Notes: generated from the letters alone by a model not told the origin. A stretch of 64,000 bases of DNA from Agarivorans sp. TSD2052 (GCF_023238625.1 NZ_CP096670.1:1043501-1107500), one strand, 5' to 3'. Counted from the stretch's first letter, positions 45,369 through 53,814 are shown. Program-made: numbers and translations.

Positions 45369-46361
45369 GTGAAAGTATTCCTCGTTTGTTTTTTTGTTCT
45401 GATTAGTAGTCAAGTATCGGCTAACGAATCGAGTAAACCTCGTTACTTGGTGGTCCCTAAAGCTGTCAGTAATCCCTTTTTTGATGATGTAGAGAAAGGC
45501 TGCTTGCAAGCCGCCGCTGAGCTAAATGTTGAGTGTATTTACATCGGGCCGGAAGAAGCCGATGCTCGCTATCAAGATCAAATTATTACTCAACAAATCG
45601 AAAAGGGCGTAAACGGTATTTCGGTGTCGGTGATTAACTCTCGAGTGCTTACACACCGCAGTATGCTGTTAGCTCAGCAGAACAATATTCCCATTGTTAC
45701 CTTTGATTCTGACTTCTCAGATAAAGCTTTGGAGCAGAATCCAAGGTTGCGTCACAGCTACATTGGTACCGACAACTTTCAGTTTGGCTTTCAGTTGGGC
45801 CGGCTAACTCAAGCGCTTAAGCCGCAAGGTGGAGCCTTTTGTATACTAACTGGCAATAAAAGCGCAGCCAACTTAATAGAGAGGATTAACGGTGTATATG
45901 CCGGTTTAGGTTTTACTGGTAGCGACAACAGCGACAACAGTGACTTATGGGAGGAACATACACGTTGTCCGATTTATGCCGATGACGATGCTCAGCGCAC
46001 GTTAAACAACTTAGACAGGATGATACAGCTCCATAAATACGAGCCTAGGTTATTAGATGTTATTATTACCGTAGGGGCTTGGCCACAAACATTAGACGCT
46101 CAATATACCGAGCTGGTTAGCCCGCATATCGATGTGCTTTCTTCACAAAATTTGCTGCTAATTTTCGGCGATACTTTAGCGGTACAAAAAAGACTGCTGG
46201 CGCAGGGCTTAGCTCACGGCAATGTGGGACAGTCTCCTTATGATATGGGGTATCAGTCGATTTACACCTTACATAATATTCACCAAGGTAAAGCGGTAGA
46301 GCCCATCATCCATACCAAATTAGAGCGCTGTGTTTATGGGCTGCAGCCAATGTGCCAATAG
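45369..46361 (+). CDS. Orphan periplasmic sugar-binding-type protein
   Basis: A 330-residue periplasmic binding protein of the LacI/RbsB-like (Peripla_BP_4) class, with a cleavable signal peptide (ends QVSA). The first lobe has YLVVPKAVSNPFFDDVEKGC, IEKGVNGISVSVIN and IPIVTFDSDFSD; the second domain starts at the conserved SYIGTDNFQFGFQLGR and contains GNVGQSPYDMGYQSIYTL. No permease or ATPase gene is nearby on either strand, so it may serve a distant transporter or act as a sensor co-receptor, as TorT and LuxP do. The AraC-CBM21 regulator and amylase genes follow on the same strand, so a sugar ligand is plausible but unproven. Confidence 0.82.
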   Translation: MKVFLVCFFVLISSQVSANESSKPRYLVVPKAVSNPFFDDVEKGCLQAAAELNVECIYIGPEEADARYQDQIITQQIEKGVNGISVSVINSRVLTHRSMLLAQQNNIPIVTFDSDFSDKALEQNPRLRHSYIGTDNFQFGFQLGRLTQALKPQGGAFCILTGNKSAANLIERINGVYAGLGFTGSDNSDNSDLWEEHTRCPIYADDDAQRTLNNLDRMIQLHKYEPRLLDVIITVGAWPQTLDAQYTELVSPHIDVLSSQNLLLIFGDTLAVQKRLLAQGLAHGNVGQSPYDMGYQSIYTLHNIHQGKAVEPIIHTKLERCVYGLQPMCQ

Positions 46362-46665
46362 TGGCGTTCTTTTTGCTTGTTAACGACGCATGCAAATCAA
46401 TCGACAGCTGAACGTTGCATTTTGTATGAGGGCTAATGCCCTCATTAGGTGTGTTGACTGAGATGCGGAAAAATCGGATAAATAGAAAAGTGATCAAGTT
46501 ATTGCCGTTTAGGCCTGCTCACTGCGCTGGCAACCGCTGCCCTGTGAAATGTTTGTGCTAAGACAAAACATTATTGATTGCTTGCTCAATTTTATTATAG
46601 CTTGGTTGTCTATTGGTCTTTATTGTAAGAAAATGCATCAATATTTCATCTCCTTGTTATGAATT
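46362..46665 (+). other. Intergenic region of about 300 bp with a perfect hairpin
   Basis: Contains ATGAGGGC-TAAT-GCCCTCAT (46426-46445), an 8-bp perfect stem with a 4-nt loop and no T tract on the plus strand. It may be a weak terminator for the binding-protein gene or an operator. The rest, AT-rich at 46560-46660, is the likely promoter region of the following AraC-family gene. No small gene is supported. Confidence 0.5.
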
Positions 46666-48090
46666 TTGAATCAATCTGCGGATATTTCGATACTTGCTAA
46701 AAAGCTCGGTCACTCGCACCTTCGCGTGGCAGGAGAGTACTGGCATCTCAGCGACTTATTGCGCTTACAAGCTATGTTGCTAGAGCACGCTGAGTCACTA
46801 AGAGAGGGCTTGATTTGGTGGAGCAAGAGTATCTCTTTACTCGATCGTCAGGTCTATATTGAGGTGAGTGAATCGGCTGATAGTTTTTTACTCTCATTAT
46901 ATTCTCGCGAGCAACAGGCTCTGCCGGCTTGGAGCAAACTCCGGCTAGAGCAATTACAACAGCAGCTCAATCATCTTAGCTTCGCCACGCTCTCCAGCAA
47001 AAACAATCAACTTGCTTTGCAATTCCCGAGTAAAGGACTAACGCAAAGTGTCGAGCCTAATGCTGCTATTCATAGCTTTGCTCAAAAGGTGTATCACTTA
47101 CTACAACACCAGACGATAAGCTTGCCTGATATACACTCGCAGCTTAAAAATATTATCAAACAACACTTAGTCGAGCCTCTCAGTATTAATGATGTGGCGA
47201 AAAAAATGGGCCTATCAACCCGCACGTTACAGCGGCGTTTACGCGACAAACAGCTTAATTTTTCTCAGTTAATCGAAGACGAAAAGAAAACCTTGGCGCT
47301 TAATCTGTTAGCCGATACACCGATGCCTATTGCCAGTATTGCTTTGCGTTTAGGGTACGACGACCCGTCTAATTTTCATCGCTCATTTCGCCGTTGGTTT
47401 CGCTTTACACCAAGTTTTTTTCGCCAGCAATGCCTGCAAAATCGCGCTGAACGAAAAGATCAACCGGTGCGCCTGCATTATGCGCGAGGACCGGTGGGCG
47501 GAGAAGGGGAGTTACATACCCAAGAGGGTCAAGTACGGCTAGAAGTAGACAATATTGCATTTGAAAAAGTGGTAACGGTTGAGTGTAAAGACCAAGATGG
47601 TGTGTGGCGCCATTATCCTGCTTTTTTTGACGACTTCTTATGTGATGGGACCGAACTGTGGTCGACCGCTAACTTGCCTGTAGCGCAGCCTTTGCAGTTT
47701 AGGTTATGTTATGAAGTCGACGGTGAAAAGTATATTGATGACAACCAGCAGCGTGATTACAAAGTAAACGAACGTTTGTTATTTGGCTCACCCGCTTATA
47801 TTGTGCCGACCTTAAATATCATTAAAACCGGCTTTGCTTTTCAGTTGTTTGTTGAGCTTGCCTGCCAACTAGACGCTGTGGCTAAAGTGCTATGTTATGT
47901 CGGTGAAAATATAGAGCCGCTGGCCTTACAGAAAGTGAGTTCTAACCAACAATATACGGTTTGGACCTTGTCTAGTCCGTTCCCTGCCTTGGTGAAACAG
48001 TGCCAGTTTCGTTTGTTCGACCAGCAAAACCAAGAGTTAGCGACTCAGCATTACCCCCAAAGTTATCAGTTTATTTCACCGCTTCTATAG
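46666..48090 (+). CDS. AraC-family regulator with C-terminal CBM21-like carbohydrate-binding domain
   Basis: A 474-residue protein with an unusual layout. Residues 1-150 form an unknown N-terminal domain. Residues about 153-256 are an AraC double helix-turn-helix: LSINDVAKKMGLSTRTLQRR and IASIALRLGYDDPSNFHRSF, ending FTPSFFRQ. After it, where AraC proteins normally stop, come about 220 more residues. Residues 286-368 resemble a CBM21 starch/glycogen-binding module: VRLEVDNIAFEKVVTVECKD at the front and RLCYEVDGEKYIDDNQQRDY at the back (the CY-x2-DG-x2-YIDDN part resembles the family's Y-x3-G-x2-YWDNN). Residues 369-474 look like a second beta-sandwich. The start is a TTG, since an in-frame TGA lies just upstream. 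The amylase gene follows 175 bp later. Confidence 0.85.
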   Translation: MNQSADISILAKKLGHSHLRVAGEYWHLSDLLRLQAMLLEHAESLREGLIWWSKSISLLDRQVYIEVSESADSFLLSLYSREQQALPAWSKLRLEQLQQQLNHLSFATLSSKNNQLALQFPSKGLTQSVEPNAAIHSFAQKVYHLLQHQTISLPDIHSQLKNIIKQHLVEPLSINDVAKKMGLSTRTLQRRLRDKQLNFSQLIEDEKKTLALNLLADTPMPIASIALRLGYDDPSNFHRSFRRWFRFTPSFFRQQCLQNRAERKDQPVRLHYARGPVGGEGELHTQEGQVRLEVDNIAFEKVVTVECKDQDGVWRHYPAFFDDFLCDGTELWSTANLPVAQPLQFRLCYEVDGEKYIDDNQQRDYKVNERLLFGSPAYIVPTLNIIKTGFAFQLFVELACQLDAVAKVLCYVGENIEPLALQKVSSNQQYTVWTLSSPFPALVKQCQFRLFDQQNQELATQHYPQSYQFISPLL

Positions 48091-48193
48091 GCACTGTGTA
48101 ATCGGTGTAATGGTTAGCCTAACCGTTGGCGTCAATAACTGCTAACTTGCTCACGTAATCATTAAGCTGGCATCCAACTACCAATATTTTGGC

Positions 48194-48205
48194 GTGTCAT
48201 GACAC
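48194..48205. promoter_or_regulatory. Perfect 12-bp palindrome upstream of the amylase gene
   Basis: GTGTCATGACAC is self-complementary and lies 60 bp before the amylase start codon, in the 175-bp gap after the AraC-CBM21 gene. It is a candidate operator; AraC proteins usually bind direct repeats, so another regulator is possible. Confidence 0.4.
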
Positions 48206-48265
48206 TAAATTAACCTGGCTATTCCTTTATTGTTTGGCGAAACATAAAAGATAAAGGAATGCAGT

Positions 48266-50920
48266 ATGTTGTTATTCAATAGTCATATATTGAAACCCAT
48301 TAATATTTTGTCATTTTCTGTGGTTTTAGCTCTGTCTGGCTGTAACTCTGACGACGAAGTAAGTCAGCAGGCAGGTAGTCATGTGTCGTCACCTGAATGG
48401 CAGGATCAGATTATTTACTTTTTGATGATCGACCGATTCAACAATGGTGATCCCAGCTTGAGTGACCAAGGTTATGGTGAATATGATCCAAGCTCTGATA
48501 AGAAATTCAGTGGTGGAGACTTGCTGGGCGTGAGCGACAAACTCGATTATATTCAGCAGTTGGGCGCGACTTCTGTTTGGATTACACCTCCTGTGGCGAA
48601 CCAGTGGTGGGATAACCAGCAAAATTATGGCGGCTACCACGGGTATTGGGCGCGAGACTTTCAAAAGGTAGATGAGCATTTTGGTAATTTAGCCAGCTAT
48701 CAACACCTCGCGAGTGAAGTTCATAGCCGCAGTATGTATTTGATTCAGGACATTGTGACTAACCATGTTGGCAATTATTTTACCTATGATAAGCCTTGGG
48801 AATATGATGCTTCTATACCTTGTGAAGGCTTTCGCTTAATCGAAAAACCACTTGCCGATGGGCAGACACTCCCTTTTCCGCTAAACCAAAATACTTGCCA
48901 AGACGATGGTTCGGGTAGCTTCCATTGGACTCCAAGCATTACCGACCATAACGATCCTGTTCAGGAAAAAAACTGGCAGTTATCTGATTTAGATGATTTA
49001 AATACTAGCGACCCAGCCGTGCGAGCTTACTTGAAAGATAGCTATCGCAAATGGATTAGGGAAGTGGGGGTTGATGCCTTTAGGATCGACACGGTTAAGT
49101 TTGTAGACCACGATTTCTGGACTGATTTTTTGCATGCGGATGATGGCGTCATCTCGCAGGCGGAACAAACTGGGCGGCAGAACTTTTTAACCTTTGGCGA
49201 AGTATTTGAAAGCTCAAGTGCCTATAACACCGAAGGTGAACAGAAAATGCTGAGCTACTTGGGTGAAGGAGATGATAAGCAGCTTGGCTCCTTACTTAAC
49301 TTCCCTATGCAAACCACAATGACACGGGTATTTGCTTCTGGCCAACCTACCGATTACTTGCGCTTTCGGATAGAGAAGATGATGGAGTTATTTCCAAACC
49401 CTTACATCATGCCTAACTTTATCGACAATCATGACATGCCGCGGTTTTTGTCTCAAGCTAGCCAAGCTGACTTAAAACAAGCACTCATGACGATGTTAAG
49501 TATTCCCGGTATTCCGGTTATTTATCAAGGTACCGAGCAAGCTATGAGCGCTAGCCGCGACGCTATGTTTGAAGGCGGTTATAGAGAAGATGCCAGTTCA
49601 AAAGACTCCTTTGACAGTACTAGCGAGATGTACTTATTCATTCAAGATCTCGCCAAGTTACGTAGTGAAAATCCAGTGATGACCCGTGGTGACATTAAGG
49701 TGATTGCCAGTGATAAATCGGGCGCTGGAGTGTTTAGTTTTACCCGTCATTTAGCCGACGAAGATGTGTTGGTGGTGATGAACACAGCGAACGTCCCGAT
49801 GTTGCTTAATCGCCTAGATGTAGAGCAAGCGGAAGGCACCGTATTTGAGCAGAAAATTCAAGCCAATTGGCTACAAGCACCAGCAGGCTTAGTCGCCGAT
49901 GGCAACGGGGAAATAAGTTTAGAGCTACCAGCAAAATCTGCAGTAATTTACTTCAAAACCGCGACTAGTACTGCGGTAGACACCCCCGACTTAGGCATCA
50001 GCCTAGACGGTGATTGGAGCGACAGCACAGTGACTCAAGATACCTTGATTACTGGCCAAGCCGAGCCAAATGCAGAGCTACAGTTGGTGGTTAATGGTAA
50101 TTTAAGCACCGCCACGAATATCGAGGTAGACAGCAACGGTGATTGGTCTGCACTTTTGTCTACTCGCCACTTTGCCATCGGTGAGCAACAGCATCGTTTC
50201 GCGATTTACTCACCCAGTGAGCAAGCAGGTTTAGCCGATGTACATTTCACCTCTGACTTAGCATGGTCTAGTGTGCCTGATATCGCTATTGATGATAGTG
50301 CTGATGTGCAACAAGGGAGCGGAGGGCCAAACGGCACTTACTCGTTACCGGAAGATCCCAGCTTTGACAAAGTAAACAGCCAACTGGCAGTAAATCAGCT
50401 CGAAGTTTACTCGGTGGGCAGCAATGTTCGTTTAAAAATGGTGATGGATAAACTGACCGATACTTGGTTACCACCCAATGGCTTTGATCATGTTGGTTTC
50501 TCAATCTTTATTGATTTACCTGAAGACCAAGGCAGTACTCAAACGGTATTACCAAAAATAAACGCCACAATGCCGGATGGCACCTGGAACCGAAATGCGG
50601 TGGTATTTGGCTGGCAGAGCTCGATTTATAATGCTGAGGGTGCTGATGCTAGCAATTGGGGGGAAGCAGTCACGCCGGCACCCAAAGTTACCGTAGATAA
50701 AGAAAATCAAATTATATATTTGGATTTTGCCAGCGAAGCTTTGGGTAGACCAGAAAGCCTAAATGGTATTCGCTTCTATGTGAGCACGTGGGATTTAGAT
50801 GGACTGTCTGCGGTATATCGCCCGTTAGCGGCTGATGCCGGCCCATGGAACTTTTCGGGTGGCGACGCTGATGAAGCCAAAATTTGGGATGAATTACCTA
50901 TTCTCAGCTTAAGTGAATAA
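48266..50920 (+). CDS. Alpha-amylase family (GH13) lipoprotein with C-terminal glucodextranase-type domain
   Basis: An 884-residue surface-type alpha-glucan hydrolase. A lipoprotein signal (lipobox LSGC, cysteine 26) precedes a GH13 barrel at about 45-480. Catalytic regions are DIVTNHVG (Asp162, His167), GVDAFRIDTVKFVD (nucleophile Asp275), FLTFGEVFES (acid/base Glu312) and FIDNHDMPRF (His389, Asp390). A GH13 C-domain follows, then an Ig-like segment (about 572-672, LITGQAEPNAELQLVVNG) and a C-terminal domain at 676-884 resembling the C-terminal binding module of glucodextranase (NGTYSLPEDPSF, FDHVGFSIFIDLPE, VVFGWQSSIY). Anchored in the outer membrane, it would cut starch or glycogen outside the cytoplasm. 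Start ATG has AAAGGAA upstream. Confidence 0.93.
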   Translation: MLLFNSHILKPINILSFSVVLALSGCNSDDEVSQQAGSHVSSPEWQDQIIYFLMIDRFNNGDPSLSDQGYGEYDPSSDKKFSGGDLLGVSDKLDYIQQLGATSVWITPPVANQWWDNQQNYGGYHGYWARDFQKVDEHFGNLASYQHLASEVHSRSMYLIQDIVTNHVGNYFTYDKPWEYDASIPCEGFRLIEKPLADGQTLPFPLNQNTCQDDGSGSFHWTPSITDHNDPVQEKNWQLSDLDDLNTSDPAVRAYLKDSYRKWIREVGVDAFRIDTVKFVDHDFWTDFLHADDGVISQAEQTGRQNFLTFGEVFESSSAYNTEGEQKMLSYLGEGDDKQLGSLLNFPMQTTMTRVFASGQPTDYLRFRIEKMMELFPNPYIMPNFIDNHDMPRFLSQASQADLKQALMTMLSIPGIPVIYQGTEQAMSASRDAMFEGGYREDASSKDSFDSTSEMYLFIQDLAKLRSENPVMTRGDIKVIASDKSGAGVFSFTRHLADEDVLVVMNTANVPMLLNRLDVEQAEGTVFEQKIQANWLQAPAGLVADGNGEISLELPAKSAVIYFKTATSTAVDTPDLGISLDGDWSDSTVTQDTLITGQAEPNAELQLVVNGNLSTATNIEVDSNGDWSALLSTRHFAIGEQQHRFAIYSPSEQAGLADVHFTSDLAWSSVPDIAIDDSADVQQGSGGPNGTYSLPEDPSFDKVNSQLAVNQLEVYSVGSNVRLKMVMDKLTDTWLPPNGFDHVGFSIFIDLPEDQGSTQTVLPKINATMPDGTWNRNAVVFGWQSSIYNAEGADASNWGEAVTPAPKVTVDKENQIIYLDFASEALGRPESLNGIRFYVSTWDLDGLSAVYRPLAADAGPWNFSGGDADEAKIWDELPILSLSE

Positions 50921-50945
50921 ATGTAACGATATAGTTTAAATATTT

Positions 50946-50970
50946 AGCCTTACTGTGTAAGGCTTTTTTG
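50946..50970 (+). terminator. Terminator of the amylase gene
   Basis: AGCCTTAC-TGT-GTAAGGCT followed by TTTTTTG (50946-50970), a compact, strong intrinsic terminator 26 bases after the stop codon. Confidence 0.92.
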
Positions 50971-51013
50971 TTTTATAAGCATTTTATATTTCTATATTGA
51001 TCTTTATATCACT

Positions 51014-51040
51014 AAGGTGGTAAAACCTATTTACCACCTT
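51014..51040. promoter_or_regulatory. Perfect 11-bp inverted repeat before the carbonic anhydrase gene
   Basis: AAGGTGGTAAA-ACCTA-TTTACCACCTT, without a T tract. It lies 78 bp before the carbonic anhydrase start, so it could be an operator or a leader hairpin rather than a second terminator. Confidence 0.5.
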
Positions 51041-51118
51041 TGATTGGTGCGCAGCCTTACTTGAAAATGGCGAGTAAGGATTTGTTTTGCTTTGTTAAGT
51101 AGTTAAAGGAAAAACACA

Positions 51119-51865
51119 ATGAACCGCCAAAAGATTCAAAGCTCTTTGTTAGTTTATCTTACTTGTTTCTCTGCTTTGGCAGCTAGCGATAGCGCTGAAC
51201 CTTGGGGATATTCCGGTCACCAAGGGCCCGAGCATTGGGGCGAATTAGCACCAGAATTTGCCCGCTGTTCAAGCGGAAAAAATCAATCGCCTATCGATAT
51301 TAGTCAAACCACTAAAGGCGATCTTGCTAAGCTTGAAGCAAATTATGAAGTGGCTGGCGAGAAAATACTCAATAATGGCCATAGCATTCAAGTGAATTAT
51401 GCGCCTGGTAGCTATGTTAGCTTGGCCGGACAGCAGTTCGAGCTAAAACAATTTCACTTTCACTCTCCTAGCGAAAATACGGTTAAAGGACAGTCTTTTC
51501 CCTTGGAAGCGCATTTTGTACATGCTGATGCACAAGGTCAGCTAGCGGTGGTAGCCTTAATGTTTACCCAAGGTGAGGCTAATAAAGAATTGGCTAAAGC
51601 GTGGGCTCAGCTACCACTTGAGGCTGGTGATAAAGCCACATTAACAGCGCCGGTTAGTGCTGCAGCACTGTGGCCTGCCAATCAAGACTACTACCGCTTT
51701 AATGGCTCGTTAACCACACCACCTTGTAGCGAAGGGGTAACTTGGTTAGTACTTAAAACACCTGTCAGCGCTTCAAAGCAGCAAATTGTTGATTTTACTG
51801 CAGTAATGGGACATAACAATAACCGCCCTGTACAGCCGCTTAATGCCCGTTTAATTGTGGAGTAG
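51119..51865 (+). CDS. cah: Alpha-type carbonic anhydrase
   Basis: A 248-residue exported alpha-carbonic anhydrase, interconverting CO2 and bicarbonate in the periplasm. A signal peptide (about 21 residues, ends AALAA) precedes WGYSGHQGPEHWGELAPEFA and QSPIDISQTT. Zinc ligands are the two histidines of QFHFHSPSENTVKG and the histidine of PLEAHFVHAD. The substrate-binding threonine lies in NGSLTTPPCSEGVTWLVL. Two conserved cysteines (in ARCSSGKN and PPCSEG) should form the disulfide of this class. It has its own promoter region with an inverted repeat, and a terminator-like hairpin follows. Confidence 0.95.
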   Translation: MNRQKIQSSLLVYLTCFSALAASDSAEPWGYSGHQGPEHWGELAPEFARCSSGKNQSPIDISQTTKGDLAKLEANYEVAGEKILNNGHSIQVNYAPGSYVSLAGQQFELKQFHFHSPSENTVKGQSFPLEAHFVHADAQGQLAVVALMFTQGEANKELAKAWAQLPLEAGDKATLTAPVSAAALWPANQDYYRFNGSLTTPPCSEGVTWLVLKTPVSASKQQIVDFTAVMGHNNNRPVQPLNARLIVE

Positions 51866-51885
51866 TCGGTTCTCTTTTTTGAAGC

Positions 51886-51920
51886 GAAAAAGCAGCAAGC
51901 CCTGTCATGCATGGCTTGCT
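51886..51920 (-). terminator. Terminator of the yajL-panE-vanZ unit
   Basis: AGCAAGCC / GGCTTGCT (51894-51901 and 51913-51920), loop 11 nt; on the minus strand a TTTTT tract follows at 51890-51886. It serves the minus-strand genes ending at 51940. Confidence 0.75.
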
Positions 51921-51939
51921 ATTGTAGGTTGTTGATCAA

Positions 51940-52500
51940 TTAAGCCAGCACCATCGGCGTAGCTACCGACTCAGCGCAAGCTTTACCTTTAAGTTGTTCT
52001 ATTAAGGCTAAGCTAAACTCAATAGCGGTACCAGGACCTTGGCTGGTAATTAACTGGTTGGTGCTATCAATCACGACTCGCTGGTTTGACAATTGTGCAG
52101 GGGGTAACTGATGTTGAAATGCGGGGTGGCAAGTTACTTGGGCATTGGCTAATAAATGATGGTGAGCCAACACCACTGCGGGGGCTGCACAAATAGCGGC
52201 TAACCACTGCTGAGTACTGCGTTGCTTAATAATTTCAATCAGTTGTGGGGAGTCGCGAAATACTTCGCTGCCCGGTACTCCGCCAGGTAATACTAGCATG
52301 CCATAGCTAGCGGCTGTAATGTGACTTAACGGATAGTCAGCCACGAGTTTTACCCCGCGCGAGGCAATCACCTCTAGTTTTCCTTGTGGGCAAATGCTTA
52401 CAACATCCACCTCAATGTCTGCTCGGCGCAGTACATCAATAATGGTAACGGCTTCGATTTCTTCGCTACCGGGTGCAATGGCCACCATCACTTTATTCAT
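51940..52500 (-). CDS. yajL: DJ-1/PfpI family protein YajL
   Basis: A 186-residue DJ-1-superfamily protein of the YajL (ThiJ) type, linked in E. coli to protection against oxidative and carbonyl damage. Hallmarks are the nucleotide-like start VMVAIAPGSEEIEAVTIIDV with the conserved glutamate, the segment YGMLVLPGGVPGSEVFRDS and the nucleophilic elbow WLAAICAAPAVVLAHH containing the reactive cysteine. Then GPGTAIEFSLALIEQL is the typical C-terminal helix. It overlaps the end of panE by 8 bp, forming part of an operon vanZ-panE-yajL. Confidence 0.93.
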   Translation of the reverse strand: MNKVMVAIAPGSEEIEAVTIIDVLRRADIEVDVVSICPQGKLEVIASRGVKLVADYPLSHITAASYGMLVLPGGVPGSEVFRDSPQLIEIIKQRSTQQWLAAICAAPAVVLAHHHLLANAQVTCHPAFQHQLPPAQLSNQRVVIDSTNQLITSQGPGTAIEFSLALIEQLKGKACAESVATPMVLA

Positions 52501-53392
52501 ATTGCTTCTCCAATAACTTTATTTGCTGTACTAAGGCAACATTGTGTCGACAAACCGCGTGGTGAGTTTTCGCTAAGCTCACCACATATCCATTAATGTA
52601 GTCTATTTCAGTGTGTCTTTGGTGGCTTATGTCTTGCTGCATTGATGAATAATTTTCGGCGGTGTTGAAGGCGACCTCTCGCACTGTGCTGAGCAGTAAT
52701 GCTGAATTCAGAACAACGCCATCTAACAAGGCTATTTGGCTTAACTCTTGGCATAAGGCTTTAAGCTTAGCTTGGTAGTTTGGTTGAAGTAGTTCTCCAT
52801 TTTTACAGTTGTTTAATGCAGTTAAAGGATTGATGCAGCAGTTAATCACAAGCTTTAGCCATAAAGCTTGATAAATATCAGGGTGCCAATGCAGTGGCGG
52901 CAGAGAGGCTTGTAAACTGGCTAGTTCGGCTGGAGGGTATTGCTGTTTATTGAACGCCCCTACATCGATTTTACCTAAACCGGTATGTTCAACGCTCAAT
53001 ACGCTTGAACTTTTAAGGTTAACTAATGCACCGTGGGTATTACTGGCTAAATACAAGCGATGCTCATCGACATGTTTTAATACTTGATGATGTGAACCCA
53101 TGCCATTCACCATCAGTAAAATATTGGTGGCGGGCGAGAGATCCAAGCTTTGTATGGCGGCGTCTACTTGATGGGCTTTAACGCAAATAATCAACCATTG
53201 GCAGCGAGGCACATCTGGTAGTATTGCTAGCTCAAAAACAATCTTCCCTTGGCTTAAGCTGTTAACCTTAATTGTGCATTGGGCCGGCTGAGCGATTCTT
53301 GAGTCAATAAAACAAACGGTTTGCTGTTGGCCTAGGTGACTCGCTAACAAGCCACCCACCGCACCTGCACCAATTATTGCGCAGTGATACAT
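52493..53392 (-). CDS. panE: 2-dehydropantoate 2-reductase
   Basis: A 299-residue NADPH-dependent ketopantoate reductase of pantothenate (coenzyme A) synthesis. N-terminal Rossmann motif CAIIGAGAVGGLLASHLGQQ, then the KAHQVDAAIQSL segment with the catalytic lysine region, and the C-terminal domain with WLKLVINCCINPLTALNNCKNG, where the NxxxN-type arrangement and second catalytic residue lie. The length matches E. coli PanE (303). ATG at 53392 has AAGGTGA upstream. It overlaps vanZ by 19 bp at one end and yajL by 8 bp at the other, so the three are translated from one message. Confidence 0.92.
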   Translation of the reverse strand: MYHCAIIGAGAVGGLLASHLGQQQTVCFIDSRIAQPAQCTIKVNSLSQGKIVFELAILPDVPRCQWLIICVKAHQVDAAIQSLDLSPATNILLMVNGMGSHHQVLKHVDEHRLYLASNTHGALVNLKSSSVLSVEHTGLGKIDVGAFNKQQYPPAELASLQASLPPLHWHPDIYQALWLKLVINCCINPLTALNNCKNGELLQPNYQAKLKALCQELSQIALLDGVVLNSALLLSTVREVAFNTAENYSSMQQDISHQRHTEIDYINGYVVSLAKTHHAVCRHNVALVQQIKLLEKQYE

Positions 53393-53733
53393 CGATTCAC
53401 CTTTTGAAATGTAGAGTTAAAGCTCAAAGCCAAATAACAGATAGTGCCTAATACGTCAGCGAGCAAGTCTAACCACGAAGCTTGTCGATAGCTGCTAAGG
53501 CCCTGAGCGAGCTCTATGCTTATGCCGAAAACAAGCAGTAGCCCAAAGCTATGCCAACGGCTAAACGCGGCTAATTGTGACAACCAAGCCAACATAAAAA
53601 AGCATAAAAAATGCAGGCCTTTATCGGTGTGCACCACGGGGCCTTGAATACTCAAAGGCCAAAGGGCTAGTACTAATACCACCAATAAGCTGGCATAAAA
53701 CAACCAGCGAAAGATTAATCCGCCTTTACTCAT
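53374..53733 (-). CDS. VanZ-like family membrane protein
   Basis: A 119-residue membrane protein of the VanZ-like family, with about four hydrophobic segments and the typical VVHTDKGLHFLCFFMLAWLS (family DKxxHF motif) and GISIELAQGLSSYRQASWLD with the glutamate and the D of LDLLAD. The start ATG at 53733 follows the frame opening at 53787 by 18 residues and begins the predicted first cytoplasmic stretch; the longer frame begins in an unlikely basic/hydrophilic segment. It is the first gene of the vanZ-panE-yajL overlap series. The role of VanZ-like proteins outside glycopeptide resistance is unknown. Confidence 0.8.
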   Translation of the reverse strand: MSKGGLIFRWLFYASLLVVLVLALWPLSIQGPVVHTDKGLHFLCFFMLAWLSQLAAFSRWHSFGLLLVFGISIELAQGLSSYRQASWLDLLADVLGTICYLALSFNSTFQKVNRCITAQ

Positions 53734-53814
53734 CACTCGACAATACTCTTTTGGCCACAAAGGGATATAATGCAAACATTTTCGCATACGGAAAAAATTT
53801 AGGGGAGATAAAAC

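Noticed and set aside
46659-46700. ATG at 46659 as start of the AraC-CBM21 gene
   Set aside because: It is in another frame and reads only 13 codons to a stop. The TTG at 46666 keeps the long frame open, although a ribosome-binding site is weak.
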